Below are positions 7,571 through 16,179 of a stretch of DNA of 64,000 bases, piece after piece. Source of the DNA: Actinomyces sp. B33. GTDB taxonomy: Bacteria > Actinomycetota > Actinomycetes > Actinomycetales > Actinomycetaceae. The translations under genes were made by a program, and so were the position numbers. A model generated the notes under the pieces. It was given only the letters and a program-made list of their open reading frames with translations, ran no database searches and was not told the DNA's origin. The stretch covers positions 248,001 to 312,000 of the forward strand of contig NZ_JAMRYR010000004.1 of the NCBI RefSeq assembly GCF_028437565.1, written 5' to 3'. Positions within the stretch are counted from its first letter, which is position 1, and each line of letters opens with the position of its first letter.

Positions 7571-8814
7571 CCGGCCCCGATCAACCTCAGACCGACCCCC
7601 TGGCCTCCTCGATCTGGCACGTCGATCGGACGACCCCCGACGTCGTCCGGATCTCGGGAGGATCGAACGACCCGCGGGCCCTCGTCGTCGTCCGCGACCA
7701 CCGCCGCGTCTCCGCCATCATCCCCCTGGGGCCCACCGGCGCCCCGGAGAGGGCCCCCGAAGTCCTCGCGGCCCCCCCGGCGCCCCCGCGCCCGTGGGAC
7801 GAGGGGGCGGGGGCGCGCCTGAGCGCCACCGTCGTCCTGTGCACGACCGGCCGATGCGACGTCCTCCCACGGTCCGTGGAATCCGTCCTCGCCCAGGACC
7901 ACCCCGGCTTCCGGCTCGTCGTCGTCGACAACGCGCCGGCCAGCGGGCGCACGCGGGCAGCCCTCGCCGGCATCGACGACGACCGCATGACGATCGTCGA
8001 GGCCCCCAGGGCGGGGCTCTCGCGGGCCCGCAACAGGGGAGTGCTCGCCGCCACCGGCGACGTCGTCGCCTTCACCGACGACGACGCGCTCGTCGACCCC
8101 CACTGGCTCACCGCCCTTCTCGACCCCCTCGCCGCCGACCCCGCGGTGGGCGCGACGACCGGCGTCGTCCTCGCCGCCGAACTCGCCACCGCCGCGCAAC
8201 GCTGGTTCGAGTCGCGCGGCGGCTTCCCCAAGGACCTCGTCCCCCGCGTGTGGAGCGTCGGCTCGCCGCCCGCCGGCGCCGCCGGACTGGGGGACGCGGG
8301 CGAGGGAGGCCCCCTCTACCCGGTGACGACCGCCCGCGTCGGGGCGGGCGTCTGCATGGCGATCCGCCGCGACGCCCTCGCCCAGGCGGGGCCCTTCGAC
8401 CCGGCCCTCGGCGCGGGCACCCCCACCCGCGGCGGGGAGGACCTCGACATGTTCGCCCGCATCCTGCGCCTGGGCCGCCCGATCGTCCACACCCCGGACG
8501 CGCTCGTCCACCACCGCCACCGCCGCGACCCCGCCGGCCTGGACGCCCAGATACGGGGCAACGGGTCCGGCATGGCCGCGCTCCTCGTCAAGTCCGCCCT
8601 CGAACGGCCCTCGACCCTCCTCGTCCTCGCGTCGCGCGTCCCCGCGATCCTCACGCGCCTGAGCCCAGGATCGGAGCGCGTCAGCGGCGCCGACGACGAC
8701 GTCCCCGCATCCCTCACCGCCTCGGAGATCAAAGGGTTCCTCGAAGGGCCCCTCCTCTACGCGAAATCCCGTCGCGCCAACCGGCCGGCGCCGTCGAGGG
8801 GGCGACGAGCGTGA
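7567..8814 (+). CDS. GT2-family glycosyltransferase with N-terminal extension
   Basis: 415 aa. The GT-A core starts near residue 78 (LSATVVLCTTGRCDVLPRSV), with the nucleotide-binding VVVDNAPAS, the DxD-like AFTDDDALVDPHW and a late GGEDLDMFARIL motif. The 75-residue N-terminal part (SIWHVDR..., VVVRDHRRVS) is a small conserved-looking region seen in some actinobacterial GT2 proteins but has no assigned role. AGGAGG precedes the ATG. It probably acts with the preceding transferase on the same polymer. Confidence 0.88.
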   Translation: MTGPDQPQTDPLASSIWHVDRTTPDVVRISGGSNDPRALVVVRDHRRVSAIIPLGPTGAPERAPEVLAAPPAPPRPWDEGAGARLSATVVLCTTGRCDVLPRSVESVLAQDHPGFRLVVVDNAPASGRTRAALAGIDDDRMTIVEAPRAGLSRARNRGVLAATGDVVAFTDDDALVDPHWLTALLDPLAADPAVGATTGVVLAAELATAAQRWFESRGGFPKDLVPRVWSVGSPPAGAAGLGDAGEGGPLYPVTTARVGAGVCMAIRRDALAQAGPFDPALGAGTPTRGGEDLDMFARILRLGRPIVHTPDALVHHRHRRDPAGLDAQIRGNGSGMAALLVKSALERPSTLLVLASRVPAILTRLSPGSERVSGADDDVPASLTASEIKGFLEGPLLYAKSRRANRPAPSRGRRA

Positions 8815-8845
8815 CGGCCGCGCACGGCAGACGGCCGGGGGCCCG

Positions 8846-9469
8846 TCAGCAGGTCGGGTCCTCGGCGAACCCCTGCTTCTCGATCTTCCAGGCGCCGTCC
8901 TCGAGAACGAGGAAGAAGAGGGACAGGGCCCGGTCCGACGTCCGCTCCAGGCGCGTCCCCGCCTCGTTGACGATCGTCACGCCCGACGAGTCCACGCACG
9001 CCTGGAGCGTGATCCGCGTCCCGTCGTCGGAGGCCTCGACGAGCACCGGGTCCTCGATGGACGGCGCCCCCTCCTGGTGGAGCCCCGTGTCGTCGAACTC
9101 CTCCGCCTGCGCCGCGTACTCCTCCAGGGAGAAACCCGTGAGAATGCCCGACAGGTCCGTCGCCCGTCCCGATGCCGGATCGGCCAGGCCCTCCGAGACG
9201 GTCGCCAGCGCCCATCCGACCTGCTCGGCCGCCTGCTCCTGGGACAGGGGCCCCGACACGTCGCCGGTGTTGGCCGGGCCGGCCGATTCGGGGGCCGTCG
9301 TCTCGGGAATCCCCGATTCCGGATCGGAGACGCCCGATCCGGAGGCAGCGTCGTCGACGCCGGCCGGGCGCGACAGCACCCACGCCCACCATCCGACGAG
9401 GAGCGCGACGACGACGAGCGCGACGAGGACGAGGAGGAGCAGGGAACGACGGGAGGGGGAGGAGTGCAT
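8846..9469 (-). CDS. Membrane-anchored protein with NTF2-like extracytoplasmic domain
   Basis: 207 aa. A single hydrophobic helix at about 10-30 (LLLLVLVALVVVALLVGWWAWVL) is followed by a Ser/Pro/Glu-rich linker (35-75) and a globular domain. The C-terminal segment ALSLFFLVLEDGAWKIEKQGF is typical of NTF2/SnoaL-like or Mce-associated folds. There is no lipobox. It points against the surrounding genes, converging with the second GT2 gene and diverging from the flippase gene. Function unknown; an envelope accessory role is an inference from location. Confidence 0.7.
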   Translation of the reverse strand: MHSSPSRRSLLLLVLVALVVVALLVGWWAWVLSRPAGVDDAASGSGVSDPESGIPETTAPESAGPANTGDVSGPLSQEQAAEQVGWALATVSEGLADPASGRATDLSGILTGFSLEEYAAQAEEFDDTGLHQEGAPSIEDPVLVEASDDGTRITLQACVDSSGVTIVNEAGTRLERTSDRALSLFFLVLEDGAWKIEKQGFAEDPTC

Positions 9470-9538
9470 GAGCGTACTCTTTCACGCGAGGGGCGAAGGA
9501 CGTGGAGACACGAGGATACTCCAGGCCGGGGGCCGCGG

Positions 9539-11038
9539 ATGAGCGGGGATCGCACCGACAGGAGGGGCCTGGCCCGCTCGGGGGCGCTCGGATTCGCCGG
9601 AGCCGCGGCGTCGGCGGGGCTCGGATTCGCCCTGACGGTCGTCCTGGCCCGGATGCTCGGCCCTGCCGGATCGGGCGTCGTCACCCAGGCGACCGGAGTA
9701 TTCGCCGTCGTCATGGGCCTGACGAAAGTCGGCCTCGACTCGACCTCGATCTACCTCCTCCCCCGCCTGCGCATCGACGCCCCCGAGCAGATCCGCGCGT
9801 GCCTGACGTTCATGGCGGCGACGACGATCGGCGTCTCCGCCGCGACGGTCCTCGTCCTCGAAGCGGCCGCCCCGCTCATCTGGTCGGCGCGAGAACCCGA
9901 GGTCGCTGAGGCGGTCCGCGCCGTCGTGTGGCTCGTCCCCCTCGGCTCGCTGGCCGTGGTCGCCGCGGCCGCGCTGCGGGCCGTGGGGAGCATGCGCGAG
10001 TACGTCGTCGTCCAGAACATCGCCCTGCCCGGCTCGCGCCCTCTCCTCGTGGCGGCCGCCGCCGCGCTGTCCGGCTCGCTCGCGCTCGTCGCCGTGGCGT
10101 GGGCCCTGCCGTTCCTCGTCGCCCTCGTCGCGTCGTGGACGCTGCTCCTGCGGCGCCTGCCCGCATCGGCCTCGTCGGCGCGCTGGCCCGACGCCCCCCG
10201 AAGGCGCGAGATCCTCTCCTTCGCCCTGCCCCGGACCCTGACCGCGGGATTGGAGCAGGGGCTCGTCTGGCTCGACGTCCTCCTCGTCGGCGCGCTCGCG
10301 GGCAGCGCCGCCGCGGGCGTCTACGCCGGGGCGAGCCGGTTCATCCAGGCCGGGCTGATCGTCGACACGGCCCTGCGCGTCGTCGTCTCCCCCCGGTTCT
10401 CCCGCCTCCTGCACCTCGGCAGGCTCGACGAGCTCGATCGCCTCTACTCGACGGCGACGACCTGGCTCGTCCTCTTCGCCACGCCGATCCACATCCTCAT
10501 GGCCGTCTTCGCCCCTGCTCTCATGCGCCTGCTCGGCGACGAGTTCGCCTCCGGATCGGCCGTCCTCGTCGTCCTGTGCCTCGGCGCCGTCGTGACCTTC
10601 CTCGCGGGCAACATCCACTCGCTGCTCATCATGAGCGGGCGCTCCGGGTGGGCCGCCGTCAACAAGGCCGTCGTCCTCGTCGTCAACGTCGTCGGCAACA
10701 TCGTCCTGGTCCCGCGCCTGGGGATGATCGGGGCCGCGGCGGCCTGGGCCGCGTGCATGGTCCTCGACGCGTTGATGGCCGGGGTCCAGGTCATCGCCTT
10801 CACCGGCCTGAGGCCCAGGATCGGCCGGGCGGTGCTCCCGCTTCTCGGAGGGCTCGTCTCGGTGGGGGCCCCGAGCGCCGTCGCCGCCCTCATCGCGGGG
10901 CGGGACTCCTTCACGGGCCTGCTCATCGGGACGGCCGCCTCGGCGGCATGCTTCGCGCTCATGTGCAGAGTGATGCGCAGGCCGCTCCACCTGTCGGGGC
11001 TGGGGGCGGTCTTCTCCGCGCGGCGGGACGGGGGGTGA
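9539..11038 (+). CDS. Polysaccharide flippase (Wzx/MATE-like, MOP superfamily)
   Basis: 499 aa, almost entirely hydrophobic with roughly 12-14 predicted membrane helices, starting with LGFAGAAASAGLGFALTVVLARMLGP, the usual N-terminus of polysaccharide flippases. MOP-family flippases translocate undecaprenyl-linked glycans across the membrane. I chose the ATG at 9539; the open frame extends upstream across the opposite-strand gene, which is not credible. No polymerase or initiating transferase is encoded in this island; both types occur at 47.6-52.0 kb. Confidence 0.85.
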   Translation: MSGDRTDRRGLARSGALGFAGAAASAGLGFALTVVLARMLGPAGSGVVTQATGVFAVVMGLTKVGLDSTSIYLLPRLRIDAPEQIRACLTFMAATTIGVSAATVLVLEAAAPLIWSAREPEVAEAVRAVVWLVPLGSLAVVAAAALRAVGSMREYVVVQNIALPGSRPLLVAAAAALSGSLALVAVAWALPFLVALVASWTLLLRRLPASASSARWPDAPRRREILSFALPRTLTAGLEQGLVWLDVLLVGALAGSAAAGVYAGASRFIQAGLIVDTALRVVVSPRFSRLLHLGRLDELDRLYSTATTWLVLFATPIHILMAVFAPALMRLLGDEFASGSAVLVVLCLGAVVTFLAGNIHSLLIMSGRSGWAAVNKAVVLVVNVVGNIVLVPRLGMIGAAAAWAACMVLDALMAGVQVIAFTGLRPRIGRAVLPLLGGLVSVGAPSAVAALIAGRDSFTGLLIGTAASAACFALMCRVMRRPLHLSGLGAVFSARRDGG

Positions 11039-11077
11039 CGGCGTCGCGGTGGCGGCTCACACAATCCCGTCGACGGC

Positions 11078-11104
11078 TTGAAAACGAGCACGCATCCATA
11101 AGAT
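11078..11104 (+). promoter_or_regulatory. Promoter of the fibrinogen-like protein gene
   Basis: TTGAAA (11078-11083) and TAAGAT (11099-11104) are spaced 15 bp apart, short for sigma-70 but with good boxes. Because the -10 overlaps an in-frame ATG at 11103, it argues for translation from the ATG at 11172. Confidence 0.5.
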
Positions 11105-11171
11105 GATTCGCTCGACTAGCAACAAACATACCCGGCGCTCCCGTGGGCGCTCGACAACATTGAGGACGTTC

Positions 11172-14100
11172 ATGCCCCTTCGCCGCCGCGCACGCGCGCT
11201 CGCCGCCGTCCCGCTCGCCGCACTGGCCGCACTGACAGCCCTGGCCATCGCCCCGGTTCAGGCCAGGGCCGACGACTCCCCCCACGCCCAGACGATCGCC
11301 CGCGACGGGTCGAGCGCCGCGACGGCCGCGGCATCGTGCTGGCAGATCAAGAGGGACTCCCCGCAGTCGCCCTCGGGCGCCTACTGGCTCCAGACGCCGA
11401 CGATGAAGGCGCCTCAGCAGTTCTTCTGCGACCAGACGACCGATGGGGGCGGATGGGTCCTCATCGGCCGCGGCCGCGAGGGATGGGAGACGTGGACCCA
11501 GGGCAAGGGCGACCCCGCCGCCCTGACCCGTCGCGAGAGGACGCCAGCCGACTTCGGCACCGTCCAGCTGTCGACCGAGACCGTCAACGGCCTCCTCGGC
11601 GGCGGCGCCGTGTCGTCCCTGAACGAGGGGCTGCGCGTCGTCCGCGCCCAGGACAGCCGGGGCTCCTCGTGGCAGACGGTCGACATGGTCCTGCCGAAGA
11701 TGAAGGACTTCGTCTGGCCCTTCAAGTCGGCCCACCCCGTCAAATACCGCTACAACAACAGGGGCTACTGGTACGAGGGCCGCATCTGGGACACCTTCGG
11801 CAGCGATCAATCGTTCAACGGGGTCAACATGACGACGTCGACGGCCCGCAGCGGGATCCTCGGCTTCGCCTACGGCAAGTACGCCTCCGCCCGAGGATGG
11901 TGGTCCGACACGAGCTCTAACACGACGTTCCTGTACAACGTCGGCCGGGCGCTCATGCCCTACGCCGAGGCGTACATCCGCCCGCAGATCTCCTCGGACG
12001 ACCCGGGCTTCCAGCGCATCGCCGATTCGGGGACTCCGGCGACCACGGTGACCGCCGCCGTCTCCGAATTCGCCGCCCCCTCCGAGTGGGGCGTCTCCGG
12101 CAACCTCAACGGTTCCGTCGCCGAGGGATCGATCCAGGTCCAGGCGTTCGAGGAGATCGGCTCGACGATGTTCGTCGGGGGCAATTTTACCGGCGTCAAA
12201 AAGGGGGAGAAGGGGCGGGAGACCCGCAGTTCGGGGCTGGCCGCCTTCGATGTCGCCACCGGCGCCTGGAACGGGTCGATGACGTGGGAGTTCAACAACC
12301 AGGTCAAGGACCTCGTCGAACTGCCCAACGGCAGGCTCCTCGTCGTCGGGGACTTCACGACGGTCAACGGCGAGAGCCACCGCGGCACCGTCCTCATCGA
12401 TCCCGCCACCGGCGCCATCGACCCGGCTTGGGACCTCCAGATCGTCAATAACCTGTCCTCCGGGCGCATCTCGGTCAAGAGCGCGTCCGTATCCGGCGAC
12501 TACATCTACCTCGGCGGCTCCTTCACCCACCTGTCCGGCCAGGGCGCCAACAAGGTCTACGGCCGCAACGCCGCGCGCGTCTCGCTGACGGGCAAGCCCG
12601 ACCGCTCGTGGAACCCCGAGTTCAACGGCGCCGTCCTGGCGGGCACGGCCGACCCCGAGCAGTCCTACTACTACGCCGCCGGGCACTTCACGAGGTCGAT
12701 CAACACCACCGCGAAGAACGCGACCCGCGTCTCGACCGAGGCGGGCGCCCGAGTCGACACCTCCTTCTCCTTCGTCCCGTCCTACCACCGGGGGACCTAC
12801 CAGCAGGATGTCAAGGTGTTCGGCGACCGCGTCTACTTCGGCGGCGCCCAGCACAGCCTGTTCGGCTACACCCGATCGGATATGAGGCGGGTCTCCGGGT
12901 CGATCACCATGAACAACGGCGGCGATGTCCAGGCGATCACGACGGCGCAGAACGGCGTCCTGTACGCCTCGTGCCACTGCTCCGACTTCTCCTACGAGGA
13001 CGCGACCAAGTTCTACTTCTACGACGACTTCAGCCGGGCCGATGAGATCCGCTGGGTCGGCGCCTGGGACGGCGCGACCGGCAAGCAGATCGGATGGGCC
13101 CCCTACCGGCTGAACTCGACCCGGTCGACCGGCGCCTGGGCCCTTGAAACGGACTCGAACGGCTCGCTGTGGGCGGGCGGCGATTTCAACCGGTCGTTCA
13201 CCTCCCTCACGTCGAATCAGTGGAGCGGCGGGTTCGTCCGGTTCCCGGCCCGCGACCAGAGCGCTCCCGAGGCGCCCTCGCTCGTGCGCAGCACCGCCAG
13301 CGACGCCGCGTCCATCACCCTCGCGTGGAACGGCGTCCCCGACGCGGCCGGGTACGAGATCCTGCGGGACGACCGCCCCGTGGCGGTCTCGAAGACCACC
13401 ACCGCGCAGGTCCCCCGGGGCGGCGAGAACCGGTACTTCGTCCGCGCCGTCGACGCCGCGGGCAACCGCTCGGCGTCGTCGCCGGTCTACTCGGCCCCGG
13501 CGGCGGGGCAGGCCGACGAGAACAACCCCGTCCTCGTCGAGGACTCCGCCGAGTGGAAGTACCTGTGGGCGACCGACGCGGTCCCCGCCGACTGGAACGC
13601 CCCCGGCTTCGACGACTCCGCCTGGACGACCGGCACCGCGCCGATCGGCTACGGCGATTCGGGCCTGGGCACCGTCCTGACCCCCGGTGCCGCGGCGACC
13701 CGTCCGGTGACGACCTACTTCCGCAAGACGATCTCGCTCGACGACCGGACCAGGGCCGGGGGCATCTCGATCTCCTACACGGCGGACGACGGAGCCGTCG
13801 TCTACGTCAACGGCCGGGAAGTCTCCCGCACCCGCATCGACGACGGGCCGGTCGCCCAGGGGACCCACGCGAACGCCGCCGTGTCGGCCTCACGTGCCCG
13901 TCAGGACAGGACGACGGTCGCCGTCCCCTCCTCCGGCCTCGTCGTCGGCGAGAACGTCATCGCCATCGAGACGCACCTCAACTACCGCGGCTCGAAGACG
14001 ATGACGATGCAGGCCACCGTCTCCACGGCAGCTCCGGCCGCGCTGGCCGCCGCGCAGGACGACCCGTCGGAACCCGTCGAGCAGGACGCCGCCCCCTCCG

Positions 14101-14705
14101 GCGAGGACTCGGATGAGGCCGCCGACGCCGAGGCGCCCGGCGCCGGGCGCCCGCAGGGGCAACCGCTATCGGCGATCGACGCCACGGGCATCGCATCCGG
14201 CGATGTCGTCGCCTCCGGCGAGACGTGGTCCTACTGGGTCGAGAAGGACGCGCCCGCCCCCGACTGGACCACCACCGGCGACATCAGCGGCTGGAGGACC
14301 GGTGCCGGGCCGATCGGCTGGGGGCACTCCTCGGTCGTCACCGCCCTGGACATCCCCCGTTCGGATCGGGCCGCCACCTCCTACTTCGCCCGCGATATCG
14401 ACCTCGGTGACCTGTCCGATTCGGCTGAACTCACCCTGAGCGTCCGTGCCGACGACGGCGCCGTGGTGTACGTCAACGGGCATGAGGTCGGCCGCCAGCG
14501 CCTCGCCGAGGGCAAACCGGTCACCCACACGACCCGGGCGACCTCGTCGGTGAACACCCGATTGGCGATCAACGCGCCGCTGACGATCACGGTGCCCGCG
14601 CGATACCTCGTCGACGGGGTCAACCGGATCGGCGTCGAGGAGCACGTCGGCTACCTGTCGACCCCGTCGATGACCTTCGATCTGTCGGCTTCCCTGAGCC
14701 GATGA
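11172..14705 (+). CDS. Secreted fibrinogen-C-terminal-like surface protein with FN3 and twin galactose-binding-like domains
   Basis: 1177 aa. The ATG at 11172 has GAGGA 6 nt upstream and starts a typical signal peptide (basic RRRARA, hydrophobic core, ending near QARA). Next comes a fibrinogen-related domain (SCWQIKRDS..., FFCDQTTDGGGWVLIGRG; about 55-280), then a delta-60/propeller-like repeat region (FVGGNFTGV, VVGDFTTVNGE, YLGGSFTHLSG, WAGGDFNRS; about 310-690), an FN3-like domain (about 700-780), and two similar beta-sandwich modules (WKYLWATD...TTYFRKTISL...DDGAVVYVNGREVSR and a second with DDGAVVYVNGHEVGR) separated by a Glu/Asp/Pro linker. No LPXTG or membrane anchor was found at the C-terminus. 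Probably a secreted lectin-like or matrix-binding protein; the ligand is unknown. Confidence 0.85.
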   Translation: MPLRRRARALAAVPLAALAALTALAIAPVQARADDSPHAQTIARDGSSAATAAASCWQIKRDSPQSPSGAYWLQTPTMKAPQQFFCDQTTDGGGWVLIGRGREGWETWTQGKGDPAALTRRERTPADFGTVQLSTETVNGLLGGGAVSSLNEGLRVVRAQDSRGSSWQTVDMVLPKMKDFVWPFKSAHPVKYRYNNRGYWYEGRIWDTFGSDQSFNGVNMTTSTARSGILGFAYGKYASARGWWSDTSSNTTFLYNVGRALMPYAEAYIRPQISSDDPGFQRIADSGTPATTVTAAVSEFAAPSEWGVSGNLNGSVAEGSIQVQAFEEIGSTMFVGGNFTGVKKGEKGRETRSSGLAAFDVATGAWNGSMTWEFNNQVKDLVELPNGRLLVVGDFTTVNGESHRGTVLIDPATGAIDPAWDLQIVNNLSSGRISVKSASVSGDYIYLGGSFTHLSGQGANKVYGRNAARVSLTGKPDRSWNPEFNGAVLAGTADPEQSYYYAAGHFTRSINTTAKNATRVSTEAGARVDTSFSFVPSYHRGTYQQDVKVFGDRVYFGGAQHSLFGYTRSDMRRVSGSITMNNGGDVQAITTAQNGVLYASCHCSDFSYEDATKFYFYDDFSRADEIRWVGAWDGATGKQIGWAPYRLNSTRSTGAWALETDSNGSLWAGGDFNRSFTSLTSNQWSGGFVRFPARDQSAPEAPSLVRSTASDAASITLAWNGVPDAAGYEILRDDRPVAVSKTTTAQVPRGGENRYFVRAVDAAGNRSASSPVYSAPAAGQADENNPVLVEDSAEWKYLWATDAVPADWNAPGFDDSAWTTGTAPIGYGDSGLGTVLTPGAAATRPVTTYFRKTISLDDRTRAGGISISYTADDGAVVYVNGREVSRTRIDDGPVAQGTHANAAVSASRARQDRTTVAVPSSGLVVGENVIAIETHLNYRGSKTMTMQATVSTAAPAALAAAQDDPSEPVEQDAAPSGEDSDEAADAEAPGAGRPQGQPLSAIDATGIASGDVVASGETWSYWVEKDAPAPDWTTTGDISGWRTGAGPIGWGHSSVVTALDIPRSDRAATSYFARDIDLGDLSDSAELTLSVRADDGAVVYVNGHEVGRQRLAEGKPVTHTTRATSSVNTRLAINAPLTITVPARYLVDGVNRIGVEEHVGYLSTPSMTFDLSASLSR

Positions 14706-15436
14706 ACGCGCCCCGGTCCGAGCCCCCGGCGGGCGATGGGGACGATGCCCTCTATCGTGCCGTCGCCCGTCGGGCTCTCGAACCCGGGACTCGAACGACC
14801 TGGATCAACCACTGGTCGCTCCTTCACGCCGATTGGGAATACCTGGCCCGCATGGACCTCATCGGTGTCGACGGGACGCTCTTGCAGATGGCCCTGGGAC
14901 GCTCGGGGCACGGGGTCGGCAGGAGCTCGGCGGACCTGGTCCTTCCTCATGTCTTCGACCTGCTCGACGAGGAGGCGCGGATCGCCCTCGTCGGCGCCGA
15001 GCCGGGAGTCGCCGACCGGGTCGCCCAACGGCTACCGCGCTTCGACGTCATGTGCGTTGACGGCTATTCCGGTTTGACGGCCCTGAAACAGGACCCTCGG
15101 AGGATCCTCGACTTCTCGCCCCGACTCGTCGTCGTCGGGCTGGGCGCGGGTCTCCAGGAGCGCGTCGGCTCGATGATCCACGAATGGCTCCCGGACGCAT
15201 CGGTGTGCACGGCCGGGGGGTGGCTCGATCAGTACGCGCGCTCGGAGCGCTATTTCCCGCGCTGGGTTCACCGGGCGCGTCTCGGGTGGGCGTGGAGGAT
15301 CGCTCACGAGCCCCGGCGGCTCATCGGGCGCTACACCGTCGAGGCCGTCGGGTTCCTCGCCTCCAGCGGCGGCCTGATCCGAAGACTGGAGGGGCTCGGC
15401 GATTTCGACGGGATCGGGCTGCGCGTCCGCTCCTGA
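14702..15436 (+). CDS. WecG/TagA/CpsF-family glycosyltransferase
   Basis: 244 aa. Family motifs are visible: an N-terminal DLIGVDGTLL, the mid-protein VDGYSGL, VVVGLGAGLQER, AGGWLDQYA and the C-terminal EPRRLIGRYTVEA. These GT26 enzymes (TagA, WecG) add N-acetylmannosamine-type sugars to lipid-linked GlcNAc at the start of teichoic-acid or polysaccharide linkage units. The ATGA overlap (14702-14705) couples it to the fibrinogen-like gene. With the TagD-like gene at the other end of the island it supports a teichoic-acid-like product. Confidence 0.85.
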   Translation: MNAPRSEPPAGDGDDALYRAVARRALEPGTRTTWINHWSLLHADWEYLARMDLIGVDGTLLQMALGRSGHGVGRSSADLVLPHVFDLLDEEARIALVGAEPGVADRVAQRLPRFDVMCVDGYSGLTALKQDPRRILDFSPRLVVVGLGAGLQERVGSMIHEWLPDASVCTAGGWLDQYARSERYFPRWVHRARLGWAWRIAHEPRRLIGRYTVEAVGFLASSGGLIRRLEGLGDFDGIGLRVRS

Positions 15437-15478
15437 CACGGCGGCCGACGCCCGGCGAGATCGGCGCGGGACGCCCGA

Positions 15479-15558
15479 TCGAGGCTGCCACTCAGGAGCG
15501 GGCCGATGAGGTGGCCGGGCGTCTGGCCGATGTCGTCCGGGAGAGCCTGGCCCTGTAG
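15479..15558 (+). pseudogene. glmM 3'-terminal relic (26 codons)
   Basis: These 80 nt encode the C-terminal residues of GlmM in frame with its stop (EAATQERADEVAGRL onward). Compared with the intact gene there is one amino-acid change (Q to R) and four synonymous changes. No start, ribosome-binding site or upstream glmM sequence is present. The mostly synonymous divergence suggests it came from a functional glmM allele rather than a recent local duplication. Confidence 0.85.
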
Positions 15559-15864
15559 CGGTGGGGGCGGTCTGGTCTCCGGTTCCCGTGGTCTCGGGTT
15601 CTCGTGGTCTTCCGATCCGCCCCTGAACGGGTCCTGCGCTGAGCGGGCTCGGTGCGTGGCGGTCGTGGCGTGTGAGCGGGCCTGGTGCGTGCGCCCCCCT
15701 GCGTAGTGGGCCACGCTGTGCGTGAGTGGGCCTGGTGTGTGCGGGCCACTGCGTGTGTGCGGTTTTCGCGTGTGAGCGGGTCGTCTGCATGAATAAAAAC
15801 TGTGTGCGTAGGTTCGGTTAAAACTGCGCGCGCGTAGGCTCGGCGCGTGAATGCGCCGGTGCCT
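15479..15864 (+). repeat. Right direct repeat: copy of glmM 3' end and downstream module
   Basis: Counterpart of 4417-4848. It starts at a TCGAGGCTGCCACTC boundary and ends at CGGTGCCT. Offset from the left copy is 11,062 bp over the first 224 bp. The 143 nt from 15560 to 15702 are identical to the left copy; further on, an indel shortens this copy. Confidence 0.9.
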
Positions 15865-15921
15865 GAGCCCGCTGATTCGTGATCCCGCTGGCGTCTGATC
15901 CCGTCGCTCGGGGCCTCCCGC

Positions 15922-15983
15922 TTTCCCCCGAAAACGAACATTTCCCACTTTATCCGGTAGGAAACATTCGTTTTCGGGGGAAA
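15922..15983. repeat. 62-bp hairpin repeat, copy 2
   Basis: Arms 15922-15938 and 15967-15983 form a perfect 17-bp inverted repeat (outer TTTCCCCCG, inner AAAACGAA). The 28-nt loop contains TTTATCCGGTAGGAAA. It is the most regular copy and starts 196 bp before copy 3. Confidence 0.9.
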
Positions 15984-16019
15984 TAGTGCGGGAGAAAACG
16001 GGGGAAGCGAGGGGAGGCA

Positions 16020-16051
16020 TGCGGGGACGAGTCAGAGTCCGCCGGACGAGG
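16020..16051. repeat. 32-bp conserved intergenic segment, right copy
   Basis: Identical to 5052-5083. It separates hairpin copy 2 from the leader of hairpin copy 3. Confidence 0.85.
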
Positions 16052-16117
16052 TCCCGGCATTTCCCTGGGACCCCGTCCACCGGGGACGTTCCCGCTCACC
16101 CGCTCGAGGTCCCGGCA

Positions 16118-16179
16118 TTTCCCTCGAAAACGAATTTTTTGCGCTTTATTCGGTAGGAAATGTTCGTTTTCGGGGGAAA
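16118..16179. repeat. 62-bp hairpin repeat, copy 3
   Basis: Arms 16118-16134 and 16163-16179 pair over 17 bp with one G-T type mismatch. The loop contains TTTATTCGGTAGGAAA, nearly the loop of copy 2. It ends about 115 bp after the 3' end of coaA, which is transcribed towards it. Confidence 0.88.

Noticed and set aside
10959-13868. 969-codon minus-strand frame across the fibrinogen-like gene
   Set aside because: Gly/Asp/Arg/Val-rich shadow of a high-GC gene; the plus-strand protein has a signal peptide and recognisable domains.
15184-15558. Open frame joining antisense-like sequence to the glmM tail as one protein
   Set aside because: The first two thirds overlap the TagA-like gene in another frame with shadow composition; only the glmM relic is meaningful.
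4951-16179. Hairpin repeats as CRISPR repeats
   Set aside because: Units are palindromic, 196 bp apart or dispersed, with no regular spacers and no cas genes.
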